Positions 12,634 through 25,264 of a DNA stretch of 64,000 bases are shown piece by piece. Position 1 is the stretch's first letter. Every line of letters begins with the position of its first letter. This stretch comes from Eucommia ulmoides. Lineage: Eukaryota > Streptophyta > Magnoliopsida > Garryales > Eucommiaceae. The stretch spans positions 62,001 to 126,000 of the forward strand of contig CM028328.1 of NCBI GenBank assembly GCA_016647705.1, read 5' to 3'. The notes under the pieces were generated by a model that was not told the origin of the DNA, made no database searches, and saw only the letters and a list, made by a program, of their open reading frames with translations. A program made the position numbers and the translations under genes.

Positions 12634-13095
12634 CAGGAGTTTTAGCATACATTAAAAAACATAAATAGCACTGTTCTTCAGTCAAATATTTCATCAAACA
12701 CGTGATGCTCAATATGATTATAGAGCAATCAAACACTAATCAAGAGTTTTAGCATACATTAGCAAATAAAAAGCAGACACAGACAGTAGTGTGTAATTTA
12801 AGACAATAGGATATTTTGAAATCCAAAGCAAACAGAAATTGAAATTGGCAATATGAAATCAAACCTGAAATCAAAAGCTTTTAGAAATCAAAATATGAAA
12901 TCAATAGCATTGTTCTTCAGTCAGACATTACATCAAACACGTGGTGCTCAATATGATTATAGAGCAATCAAACACAAATTAGGAGTTTTAGCATACATTA
13001 GCAAACAGAAATAGCATTGTTCTTCAGTCAGACATTTCATCAAACACGTGGTGCTCAATATGATTATAGAGCAATCAAACACTAATTAGGAGTAA
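12634..13095. repeat. Tandem repeats of about 115 bp in the Helitron
   Basis: Three copies of a unit containing GGAGTTTTAGCATACATTA, TTCTTCAGTCAGACATTTC and CACGTGGTGCTCAATATGAT (about 12634-12742, 12900-12975 extending to 12990, and 12979-13095), plus a partial copy from 12742. Non-coding. Such arrays are common near the ends of plant Helitrons. Confidence 0.75.
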
Positions 13096-13778
13096 ACAAC
13101 AGAAAACAGACACAGATATGTAGCATACATGGCAAAAACTCGTGCAATATGGGTATGAAATCAAACAACTGAAGCAAAAGAATGAGAAATCAGAAGAACA
13201 ATAGCAAAATCGGAACTGACCTTAGCAGCTGATCGTGTATTGGGGTGCAGCAGCAGATCGTGAGATGGATGACTGATTTGAGGGTTTTATAATCGATTGA
13301 GAGAGATTTATTAAGAAATTAGGGCAAAGATTAGGGATTATGACAAAGATTGAGAGGGATTCCATTAAGAAATTAGGGCAAAGATCAAGGCACGATTTGA
13401 CGATCTGCAATTAAACGAACAATTAGGGCACGAAGATGAAGGAGGTGACGATGAAGAGCGGTGATCGGGGGAGATTATGGATCGAAAGGGATGAGATGAT
13501 GGCGGAACAAAGCTTGACGCAAAGCTGAAGGAGCGGTGATCAGGGGACATGACGGCAAAGCGAGATCTTCGGTGGGTGACGGTCGCGAATGCAATAGAGA
13601 AGAAAGAGAGCTTGATTTTCGGTGGGTGATAGGGAGAGAACAAAGCAGCTACCGAAATCCCAAACCCTAAAATGTGTGGAGTGTATAAAATGAAACTCAT
13701 CCAATGGTGAAAAAATGTCTAAAGTTTTGTCTCTCATCCGACGGTCGTGAATATAGCCGTCCTGATTTATTATATAGA

Positions 13779-14044
13779 TACTTAAAGAATTAATATGTTA
13801 TCTTCATTCAAATGAAGACAACACATTTTAAACTTATTTTATTTTATTATTATTTACACTTAAATCCCTCTTAAAGTAAAGAAAATATTAATTATATCCT
13901 AAAACTCTTAAAAGTATATTTTAAATAACACAGTAGTCCCAAAACAATTAAAAATCAAATTAAAATTAACATTCATCTCAAAAATATTAAACTTTTATAT
14001 AAAATAATATTTTCAAGAATATAATTTTTTTCCGAGATATTACA
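13779..14044 (-). repeat. LTR of element B, outer part
   Basis: AT-rich sequence from the Helitron to the outer LTR terminus, which reads TGTAATATCTCGG on the minus strand. Joined over the Helitron it completes an LTR of about 1.2 kb. Confidence 0.6.
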
Positions 14045-14539
14045 ATTTGGATGGAAAACTTCTTCAATTAAATGGTTGAAATTTATTTCAACTATCAAAA
14101 TAGATCTAAACCCTAATATTTATCACTGGCAACCTACAAATCTGATCACCTACCATTGCCGCCGCCTCTCAGTCTCAGATCGTAGCTCTTTGCCGCCACT
14201 GCTCTCAACGTTAGGTAGAGAGAGAGTGGAAGAAAAATCTGAACACATATGCAACACCGTCTCCCTCTAAATTGTTCGATTCATCACCCAAAAATATATC
14301 ACAATCTATCATCACTCTCCTTCAGATTTCGGAATAGATCTTAAATCTCAAAATGAGGATGTAGATGAAGTGGAAAGAGACTGAAAAGAGCGCTATTATT
14401 ATCTTTTCATATACAAATTTTCATGCATTTAGAATTCAAAACCTGAAATTCACAATTTTACCTGCAGAATTTTTCATCCACAAATTAAAAGTAATGAAAA
14501 ATAAGAAAATATGAGAGTGGAATTTTTCAAAATGACAAG
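14045..14539. other. Intergenic, no gene seen
   Basis: Unique AT-rich sequence between element B and the LHCB5 promoter, with short open frames only and no family match I recognise. Confidence 0.6.
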
Positions 14540-14788
14540 GGCTGTTATCCTTTCCTTATCCACCTCTAGCTTAAGTAGGTCCACATTAGCACCATCATCT
14601 GCCAAGTAAGCAGCTCTACCCTATCACAGAGCTGCATTGGATTGTCAACCAATCGCAACAGGAGAAGGAAAATCCGACTTGGCAAGTCCGCATCCACCAG
14701 CCCAAGCATATAGGCTTCCTTTCCTCGCCTCTCTCTCCCCCTCTCTCTATACTTCAATTTCATTCCATCACCGGAAGCTAAAAAAGAA
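14540..14788 (+). promoter_or_regulatory. LHCB5 promoter and 5' UTR
   Basis: Contains two GATA/I-box-like words read on the minus strand (GATAAC near 14545, GATAAG at 14555-14560), a CCAAT box at 14649-14653, a weak TATA-like CATATAG at 14708-14714 and a CT-rich stretch before the ATG. CCAAT plus GATA/I-box elements are typical of light-responsive LHC promoters. The start site is not known from sequence alone. Confidence 0.5.
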
Positions 14789-16355
<1,567 letters not shown>

Positions 16356-16743
16356 ATTAATTTAAATCCTCTACTTAGGCCTATTTTAATATAGATATAA
16401 TATCCTTCCTCTTCCTAATCTCTCAAATTTACATTTTATTTTATATGATGCACTCTTAAATCCGCCTGCCATTTTATTGACCCTGTAATTCAATCAAGAC
16501 CCAACCTTTTTTCTTTTACATCTGTCTATGTATATTGATGTGTTCGCCCACCATCCTAATTTATATTACTATATGACGGCTCATGGCAGCATTCTACCAA
16601 ATGCATCTTTCTTTTTTTCCCTCATCCATTTTGGGGATATAATTAAAACTTTTTTTAAGTATGAAACTGTCACCAAACAATTCTAAATTATCAAACTAAA
16701 CACAAAATTTTCAAATTAACCCCCAAATCTTTTCAGTTCACAA
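16356..16743. other. LHCB5 3' flank
   Basis: AT-rich sequence that should include the LHCB5 3' UTR and polyadenylation region. No clear AATAAA was found, and there is no other gene before the copia LTR. Confidence 0.5.
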
Positions 16744-16916
16744 TGTTAATATTAATGTAATATATGACTTTGGTCCATTAGGTCAAAACCCTAACATTAG
16801 GGTTCCCTTAGTTCCCTATAAATATTCCTATTGTATATCTCTGTAATGTACGCTATTTTCTTGAACATCAATACAATCTTTCATGTTCACCATTTCACTT
16901 CTCAATTATTCTAACA
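16744..16916 (+). repeat. 5' LTR of copia C1
   Basis: Short LTR of 173 bp, TGTTAATATT...TTCTAACA, with a TATAAATA box near 16817 and the primer-binding site right after it. It contains the palindrome AACCCTAA-CA-TTAGGGTT at 16787-16804. Confidence 0.8.
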
Positions 16917-17351
16917 TTGGTATCAAGAGTCAATGTTTATGGCCTTGTTCCTATTAAATCTTTCGTCCCTAAGCTTTCTGCCACACTGTTACATCTGTTG
17001 ACTGTTATGATTCCATCACTGCTCCAAAATCAACTCTCATCATATTAACACCTTCGTCTCAAAGAGACGATCACAACACCATCAAAACCACCTTGAATGG
17101 AGTAGTAACGCGCCCTCATACACCGCCAATGCTAGCAGCAATACCACCACCAAATCGTCAGTGATTTTGGGCTCTACCACTTCAACCAGAGCTCCAAATC
17201 CATCGAAAAGCATATCATCAGAACTGTCTCGACGAGAGGATTCCAAATCCACCAAAATTGTCCCGATCCAATCCCGCACATGCCCACACGCGCCAGAAGA
17301 AGAAGCTGCATTTTTCTTTTCTCAGATCGACACGCTGCAGTTAATTCAGCC

Positions 17352-17505
17352 TCTTTCTAGTGCCACGTCAGTCCTACTCAGCATCTAGTCAGTGCCCATG
17401 TCAGCACCATGCCATCGCCATGTCAACAGTTGACTGTCACGTCACCCGTTGACTCTGCCACTTCAATGCTCAGTCAGCCCTCTCTGCCACGTCACCGGTT
17501 TTCTT
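17352..17505 (+). repeat. CACGTCA-rich leader repeats of C1
   Basis: Degenerate short repeats around CCACGTCAGCACC and GTTGACTGTCACGTCA between the primer-binding site and pol. The homologous stretch in C2 is at 28475-28640. Confidence 0.6.
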
Positions 17506-20500
17506 GAGGTAACTTTCTTTGGACCGATTCAGGCCTTTTTAAACTAAGTTTCTGCAAAGTTTGGCCGATTACTCTGGTTTTTGGACGTTCTGATTATGTT
17601 TCTGGCCTCTTTTTTGTGATTTGAGACTCATAGAATATACTTTCCATTATATTCGTGTGATTTCTACGCCGGTTCACCCCTCTTTTTTTTTACCGGTTCT
17701 TGAAAATTTAATATCAGTTCCTAGATAATTTTAGCATTCCAAATCTATCTGTGATCTTCATTTAATTAAATTCAGATCATACAGTATAGTTTTCTTTATA
17801 TTGTTGATTCGGTTCATCACAGAGATTTGATCGGTTCAAGAAGTTCTCAATTGGTTTTTCATGAGTATAGACCAGTTCTTAGATAATTTCAGCATTCTGA
17901 ATCCATCTATGATAACAGTTTCTCCAAATTCATATCGTACAATATACTTTGTTGTATATTGTTAATTCGATTCAACAACGATATCTGCGGGTTGCACTCC
18001 TTCGATCATTTTCAATGCCAAAGAAGGTTCAGATCATACATCCACCACTGTTACCATGTCTACTGTAGATATTACTTCACTCTTCCATCATATTTTATCC
18101 AAAAATGGTACAAACATTTCCCTTGCCCTCACTTACTACAGGTAACTATTCTTAGTTATTTAATTCTGCATGTTGTAATCATATGACAACTGATCCCAAC
18201 ATTTTCTCAACCAAACTATTCGCTATGAGTATCCCTAATATTCATACCACAGATGGTTCTCAAATGCATGTTACTCATATCGGTCAGGTTTTTACTTTCC
18301 ATATTTCTATTCTTAACACATTTAATTCCGAAACTCAGCTTAAATCTTTTGTCTATTGGATAAATTTGTGAATTGGGATTTGAAGTCATATTTTCTAATA
18401 ATGGTTGTCGTGTGCATGATCCTCGGACAGGAGAAACCTTTAGGACTGGTCGTAAAGTTGGACGTCTATTTGAACTTAGGAGTTTGCATATTCCATCTCA
18501 GACCCTACCACCACCACAACCACATGTCTCTTCATCAACCTGTACAACCTCACCACCACCACTATTATCCTCCTCCTCATTATCATCCTTATCTCCATAG
18601 CCACCATTGTTTCTATTACCATCCCATATTTGGCATTATTGATTAGGCTATATTTCATCTAACCGACTCAAATCGCTTATCTTTAGCGATTAGTTAGGTT
18701 CAGTTCAGTATGAGTTCTTTCTATGTATCAATTGCCAACTTGCAAAACAACCAGTCATACCTTTCAATGAGAGTCAGTCTATTTCTCTTACACCCTTTAT
18801 CTAATTCACTCTAATGTTTGGGGGCTTTCTCCCCATGCCTCGATGGATGGTTGTCGTTACTTTGTCATCTTTGTGGACGACTACTCTCGATATACATTGT
18901 TGTTTCTTATTAAACATCGATTCAAACTATTCCAAATATATTCTAAGTTTTCCTCTATGGTTCAAACTCAATTTTCTAGAAATACCATTTTTTTTTAACT
19001 CAGATAATGCAATGGAATACAAAGATCGTGTTTTTCTTCACCTGCTTCGCAAAAATGCCACACTCCTCCATCGCTTATGTCCTAGAACATCCCAACAAAA
19101 TGGACAAGCCAAAAGCAAACATAGACACATTCTTAACATAGTTCGTACTCTCCTAATTTCTTCATCCTGTCCTTAGCGTTTTTTGGGGTGATGTTGCCTT
19201 CACCGCCATATACATAATAAACTGTATCCCTTCTGCTACAATCCAACACCAGTATCCATTTGAGCATCTTTCTAATAAACCTCCCGATTACTCTGAACTC
19301 AGAGTCTTTGGTTGTGCTTATTTTGTTCTTCTCAAACCACATGAACACAATAAACTGGAACCAAGGTCTCATCTGTGTTTTTTTCTCGGATATGGCATTG
19401 AACATAAAGGGTATCGATGCTGAGATTCTATTTCTAAAACTCTTCGTATCTCTCATCATGTCATTTTTTAGGAACATCAAATATTTTCTTCCTTACGGTT
19501 ATTTGACATGTTAACCATCACCAACTCCAGATTCTTTACCGATCCATCTATTGAGTTATTTCTTGAGCATACAGTTCCAAGTATTGTTGAGTCCACTCCA
19601 GCACCATTAGTTGAACCCAGTTTTGCACCTTACGCTGAGTCCACTCTAGAACCAGCAGCTGAACCCACTCTAGAACCACCTATTGATCTCACCCCTCCAA
19701 CTCTATCGGCCATGCTTGAGACTTCTCCCGTGGTCAATAATTATGTACCGACTGCCTCTGAGACCCACGCTCTAGAACACTCCCATCGCTCTACCATGGT
19801 AACTCATCATCCACCTTATCTCACTGATTATCATTGCATTTCTACTATACTTTATCTACATGAGCCTCAATCCTACAAGAAGGTTAGTACTAATCCTCTT
19901 TAGTGGAAAGCAATGGACGAAAAACTTCAGGCTCTCGCCAAAACTCACACCTAGGATATTGTTGATCTTCCTCCTAGGAAAACTCTCATTGGGGGCAATG
20001 GGCAAATGGGTGTTTAAGATCGAAATATTTTCTGATGGTTCTGTTGAACGATATAAAGCCTGACTTGTTGCCAACAGATTTGCTCAGGAATATGAAATTG
20101 ACTATGAAAAGACATTTGCTCCAGTGGCGAGGCTCACATCTATCCGTATTTTTCTTGTCGCCGTTGCCATTCAAAAATGGACTCTCTTTCAAATGGATGT
20201 CAAAAATGCATTTCTTAATGGCGATCTTCTTGAGGAAGTTTATATGCATACCTCTCTGGCTTAGTTTCCCCTCGAAATAAAGTTTGTCGCCTTCGTCGTG
20301 CCTTATATGATTTGAAACAAGCTCCACATGCCTAGTTTACAAAATTCAACACTACCATTCATCAATTTAGGTTCACATCTAGTGCTAATGATTCGACCCT
20401 GTTTATTCACCACACTAACATTGGCATTATTCTTATTTTATTGTGCGTGGATGACATGATTATTACTAGGGATGATCTACGCAGTATCTCTGAATTCAAA

Positions 20501-20984
20501 AAGTTTCTCAATGGACAATTTGAGATGAAAGATCTTAGTGTGCTCACCTTTTTTCATGGTCTCGAATTCTCATCCAGTTCAGATGGATATTTTCTCTCTC
20601 GTGACAAATATGCCTCGGATCTTCTTTCCAAGGCTGGCATCACTAACTCCAGCATTGTTACTACTCATCTGGGGTCGAATATCATACTCACTCTACTAGA
20701 TGGTTCACTTCTTCTGAATGTTATTCTATATCGCCAACAAGTTAGAAGTCTAGTATACCTCACTATCACTTGCCCAGACATAACCTATGTCATTCATCAA
20801 GTCAGCTAGTTCTTGTCCGCTCCTCGGACCATTCATTACTCGGCTATTTTTCCCATCTTTCGATATGTCAAGGGTACCTTATTTCATGGACTTTATTTCT
20901 CAGGCTCTGTCTTTAATTGACATTTTCTATTCTCCAATGCCCTCCAAGCACAAGCCCTGAAGGTCTCCTGGTCTCGTTTCACTT

Positions 20985-22514
20985 TTTTCACCCCTTTTCT
21001 CGGTAGAGAACTTCATCGTTTGATGGTAAATGGAGCATACCGCCTTGAGGGCCGCCACGGTGGGTCGTCCCATAATAGCATTGTAGGGGAACGACCTGTT
21101 AATTATCAAGAATTTAGTCCACACTGTTGAATTTCTGGGATGAGTTCCAACCGTGACAAAAAGAAAGGCCCATCCCAATGCGTTGACCACGTCACCCCCA
21201 AAACCGACCAAGGGGCCTTTCTCGAGATTCAAAGTGTTGGGGTCTATATTCATCTTCTGGAACACCCAATTGAATATGATATCGACATAACTTCCCCTAT
21301 CAACTAAAATTCTTCCCATCTTGAAATGATTGAGGAGGGCAACAATGACGAGGGCATCGTCATGATGGACATGCACGCCTTGGAGGTCGGCCTCACTGAA
21401 GGAAATGACTTTGTGCTTAGCAAATGGAGGATGACTACAGTTTTCTCTCCTCCTCCGACCCCTATGGTCGTCACGAGGATCGTGCTCTTCGTGCCTTGGT
21501 GCCTGGTCGCCTCTTCGGACGCAGTGGCCCAGATACCCCCGACTGATGAGAGCTTCGATTTTCTACCAGAGCTAGAAGCAATCCTCCGTGGAGTGGCCTC
21601 TGTCTTGATGGAATTCACAATATTTGTTTAACGATCTCCCCATCGATTTACTCATTGGAGCCGAGAGAGGAGGAAAGAACTTTTTTCCCGCGTTCTCAGC
21701 ATAGATGGTAGCGACCGAGGCTGTGAGCGGAGTGAAGCCCTGCTGACGATACCCCGGGGGTGAAATGGTCTCCAGTCTCCGGGTAGTGGGCCTAATCTCC
21801 CCTCAGCCTGCAACCTTTTGGCCCCTTGCGTTCGGCTCAGACTTTCTTCTATCTTGCATTTTTTTTTGAACTCCTTGACGATCCTTCTTGGCTACTTATC
21901 TTAGGTTGGCATTGTGGAATTGTGTGCCTCTTTCGAGTGCGGCATTGAGATTCGCACGGGGTTAGAGCAGAGGGCATAAGACAGTTTCTCATGTTTGAGG
22001 TTTTCAATGAAGGCATTAATCATGACGATATCGAAGAGCTCGTCACAGCCAATGACCTCCTGGTTGAATCACTCCATGTTTCCTAAGGACTCGCCGACAA
22101 TTGCTGGAGGGCGAGGATATGTGCCATAGTTTTTGGCCCATGTTATGAGCGTCCGAACCGAGAGAGAAAGAGTTGCTCCAACTCTCAAAAGCTAGAAATA
22201 GATGTTGGGGCCAAGGTCCTAAACCACGTCCCTCTAGCTCCCGTGAGTGTGAGAGGAAAAGCTTTGCACCTCGTGCCCACCGAAGTAACATGTAATTCTA
22301 TGTAGGACTTAAAGATGGATAAGTGGTCCGCCGGGTTAGTGGTTCCGTCATAGGGGATCATTTGAGGGTGAGTGAACCGTGCTGGCAAGGGTTCTTCCAG
22401 GATTTCATCAACGAACGAGGATCTTACCTTGGATGGGAGCCCAACTGGTCCCCTTAGCCCTTGAATTTGAAACAAGACGGCCTCCATGTCGGCGAGATGC
22501 CTTTCCACCATCAC
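20985..22514 (-). pseudogene. gag-protease remnant of element D
   Basis: The gag core (Retrotrans_gag-like) lies about 22130-22514 and the retropepsin-like protease about 20985-21376, in the order expected for gypsy on the minus strand. The part between is poorly conserved. A fossil, broken in several places. Confidence 0.7.
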
Positions 22515-23242
22515 TTCATCCCTGAGAGATGACTCAGACCCGGCTCACAACGAATCGGACAACATGTTGTCTGGGTGGGGAATGGTAGTCCACCTCCCGA
22601 ACATGTCGGGACCTCTGCTCAAATCGGGCAACATGGCTTTAAACTCTATTCAACTATGTTTGGTTATCTCTCATTCGTCTCGGGGGAGGTGGAGACGGAG
22701 ATCTTGACGCTTCTAGATGTGCAAGATGAATCTCCCTCCGTCCGTTATTGCGGGGCCAAAGACGAGCTCTTTGGACGTATCCATTGGAGTGAATCACGTG
22801 ATCCTCCAGCGCTGGTGCCCGCTCCTCCCTTCTTATAGGTTGGAGAGCCAGTATCCCTTCTAGTTGGGTCGACGACAGGCTGGCAAGGAGGACCTAAAAT
22901 AAGGTTTGAAACTCACCGAGCTAGTATTCCAAGTTGTCAATGCGGAAGCTTCGAGTGCTCCCGAGGTCTGCCCAACAAAAGGCCTAGAGGGCAAGGCGGA
23001 TGGGCCCGTCTGGCCTATTGGAGAACCCATATGGCCGGTAGGTGGTGGATGGTTTTCCATAGTTGGGACCCAACAGTCCAGCCTTAGAGCCTTGGATATG
23101 GTATTGACGGGCTAGAGTATCGGATCGCTATTCACGGCGGGCGTCTAATTTTTTCCTCTGATGATCTGACCAAACATTATAATAATTAAGTCTTAGCTTC
23201 GTTGGGAGCTGACGATTAGAGAAGGCTTCTTGCACTTTTCTA

Positions 23243-23257
23243 TAGACAGCGCCAAAC
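23243..23257 (-). promoter_or_regulatory. Primer-binding site of element D
   Basis: On the minus strand it reads TTTGGCGCTGTCTATA, close to the TGGCGCCGTCTGTGG site common in Tat-lineage elements, just inside the LTR end near 23261. Confidence 0.7.
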
Positions 23258-23260
23258 TAT

Positions 23261-25010
23261 TGATGTCAAAAACTAGCGAACACCGACAATATGGTCTGGA
23301 CAGGTGGCACGTGCGAATTCGTTGCTGACGTAGAGGTGATGCACTAGTGAATCCGAGATCAATGAACTTCTGACGTTTTGGAGATCCTTGCAACCTAACC
23401 CAAGCCCCTCACTCGACTCTAAGACCCTGTTCAAACTCTGTGCTAAATTCTTCTCTAGACTCTGTTCCGATCTCCGAGCTGAGCTCCAAGACTGTACTGT
23501 TCCGATCTCTGAGTTGAGCTCCAAGACTGCACTCTGAGAACCTGCACAAAGGCTTATCAGGGTTGTGCCCAGTGAGACCCCTCCGACATGAGAATAAGTA
23601 TCTGGGGAAAGAAGGCTAAAAGTGCTCTAGAGTGAATTAGAAGCCTGTAAATTTGGGCAATGGATGCCAATGGGTATTTATAGGATACAGGACCCAATTA
23701 GAGCCACGAAATTAGGGACCTCAGCCCAGTTAATTAGCTCAATTCAATTGGCAGCCAATGAGCTTGCAAATTAAGGCCTTCAAAAACACCTGGACTGGGC
23801 TTTTAAACCCATTTGTAGAAGTCTATGAACCGGCCTACTTGAAATGGATAGTAATGGCCTATTTGTAGTCCCTCTGGATGATCAGGAGGTGGAGAGGGCG
23901 TTAAAACGGTATTGGGAGCTTCAAAACGGCCTTAAGAGGCCTCATATATATGAAAATTCGAGCTGAGTGTGCTCGGACCCCTCAACTCAGCTCGTTGGTC
24001 CTTAAGGAGAAAATAAGAGGCTTCACTTTGGATAAGTTTGAGTAGAGGGTGTTCGAACACCCTAGCTCGGTATTGCATCTTCAATCGCATCTGAATCCCC
24101 ATCTTGCGTAAATTTGAGTTGAGGGTGCTCAGACATCCCAGCTTAGTGGTGTGCACCTTAGCTCGGTGGCACATCTTCAGTCCTATTTGAGGGTTACCAA
24201 TTGGAGGTAATCCGAGCTGAGGATACTCGAACACCCCAGCTTGGCCATGTAGCTTCAATCTTCATTAGAAGGCCCCCTACTTTGCATAAGTCCGAGCTAA
24301 GAGTGCTCGGACACCTCAGGTCAGCAGTATAGCTTGAATCTCCTTTTGAGAGGCCCTATTCTTCGTAAGTCCGAGCTGAGGGTGCTTGGGCACCTTAGCT
24401 TGGCGTTGTGTCTTTAATTCCATTTTGAGGGCTCCCCATTTGCAGACAATCTGAACACCCCAGTTTGGCCATGAGACTTCCTTCTTTATTTGAGATGCCC
24501 ATTTGGAGAAAGTTTGAATTAAGGGTGCTCGAACTCCTCAGTTCGATCATTTGTCTTTGGTCTTCCTCTAAGGGTCCCTACTTGGACGATGTCTGAGCTA
24601 AGGGTATTCGGACACCTCAACTCAATGTTGTATCTTCACTATTCATTTGAAGGTCCCTATTTTGAATATATCCGAGCTGAAGATGCTCAGACACCTCAGC
24701 TCGGCTTTGTTGGTGGATCATCAATTGAGGGGATTCCTTTTGCACATATTTGAGTTGAGGGTGTTAAGACTCTGCAGCTTGGATCATTCTTCACACTTGG
24801 AGATCTTGGAGAAAGGGTTTGAGGCTCCCACCTTTGCACATGTTCGAGCAGAGAATGCTCAGAAACCGCAACTCGGATAATTCTCCGTAGCTCGGAAAAG
24901 AAGGGACTTGGAGGTTTGGAGGCTCCCCTTTTTGCACATGTCCGAGCTGAGAGTTGTTCGGACACCTTAGCCCGGACCATCCACTGAGGCTTAGGGAGGA
25001 GTCTTCACGC
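23261..25010 (-). repeat. LTR of element D
   Basis: About 1.75 kb. On the minus strand a TATAAATA box lies at about 23676-23683. The upstream (right) half is a repeat array (23935-24985). The left edge is fixed by the primer-binding site; the right edge is only approximate. Confidence 0.65.
23935..24985 (-). repeat. Array of hairpin-forming units in the LTR of D
   Basis: About 13 diverged units spaced 75-100 bases apart. Each is built as CCGAGCTGAG - GGTGCTCGGACACC - CTCAGCTCGG, that is, an inverted repeat around a short centre. The clearest units are near 23950, 24208, 24290, 24370, 24670 and 24942. Confidence 0.8.
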
Positions 25011-25264
25011 ACGTGTGACCTTCACGACCATAGTGTTTGTAATTGACAAAAATAATGTTTGTTTAGCAAGTGCACATTTAGAAGCATCGAAGTGGCAGAA
25101 CGAGGGGGAGCATTGCGAGAAGGGAAAACGCCCCGAGGAACAAAATTGGGGAAGGGCAACTTCTTTTGAGATTTTTCAAAATTTCGTCCGTGTCTTTCTC
25201 TATCTAGCCATCCCTTCTGAAATCATCCGGTACAGCGAGAAGACGGAAACACGCACTCTTAAAC

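Larger units (their letters stand above)
9124..13778 (-). mobile_element. Helitron with both termini, Rep/helicase remnant
   Basis: A rolling-circle DNA transposon on the minus strand. The 5' end (13778) reads TCTATATAATAAATCAGG and is preceded by A. The 3' end (9124) reads CTAA and is followed by T, with a hairpin (stem TGCCT/AGGCA, 9139-9150) about a dozen bases before it. A|T flanks, a TC start, a CTRR end and a subterminal hairpin are the hallmarks of Helitrons. The interior encodes HUH-Rep and PIF1-like helicase parts. At about 4.65 kb it is shorter than typical autonomous copies; the N-terminal half of Rep is missing and several frame breaks are present, so it is probably dead but recognisable end to end. 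Confidence 0.85.
8177..14044 (-). mobile_element. Element B: gypsy-type LTR remnant split by a Helitron
   Basis: Right of element A, about 20 bases of leader remain with a primer-binding site reading TGGTATCAAAGC on the minus strand (8185-8196). The LTR follows in two pieces: 8198-9123 and 13779-14044, together about 1.2 kb. In element orientation it starts TGTAATATCTCGG (right edge, 14044) and ends near CCGGGTCATTAC. The rest of B lies left of the window. No coding part of B is visible. The order of events is B first, then element A into its leader and the Helitron into its LTR. Confidence 0.7.
16744..20926 (+). mobile_element. Copia element C1, partial and broken
   Basis: A Ty1/copia element on the plus strand with a 5' LTR (16744-16916), a primer-binding site TTGGTATCAAGAG, a long leader, and pol in the copia order: protease-like region (about 18180-18370), integrase (about 18640-19480) and reverse transcriptase (about 19900-20810, with the CVDDMIIT version of the catalytic motif). 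It stops near 20926 against element D, with no 3' LTR. It belongs to the same family as C2 (similar leader and pol). Broken in many places, and I see no clear gag. Confidence 0.85.
20927..25010 (-). mobile_element. Element D: Tat-type gypsy fragment
   Basis: Minus-strand fragment with LTR (23261 to about 25010), primer-binding site, gag and protease, ending near 20927 against C1 with no reverse transcriptase. The gag motif YDGTTNPADHLSIF and a protease of the form LVDRGSYVDIIF...FGGDVV...NAIMGRPTVAALKAV are typical of the Tat/Ogre group of Ty3/gypsy. Broken, and clearly a remnant. The right LTR edge is uncertain. Confidence 0.75.

Noticed and set aside
13365-13737. Ser/Pro-rich frames near the Helitron 5' end
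   Set aside because: Biased composition with no known domain; this is the Helitron's 5' non-coding part. A captured gene fragment cannot be excluded but nothing supports it.
18356-18658. His/Pro-rich frame in copia C1
   Set aside because: Repetitive CCACCA sequence within the element; no family match.
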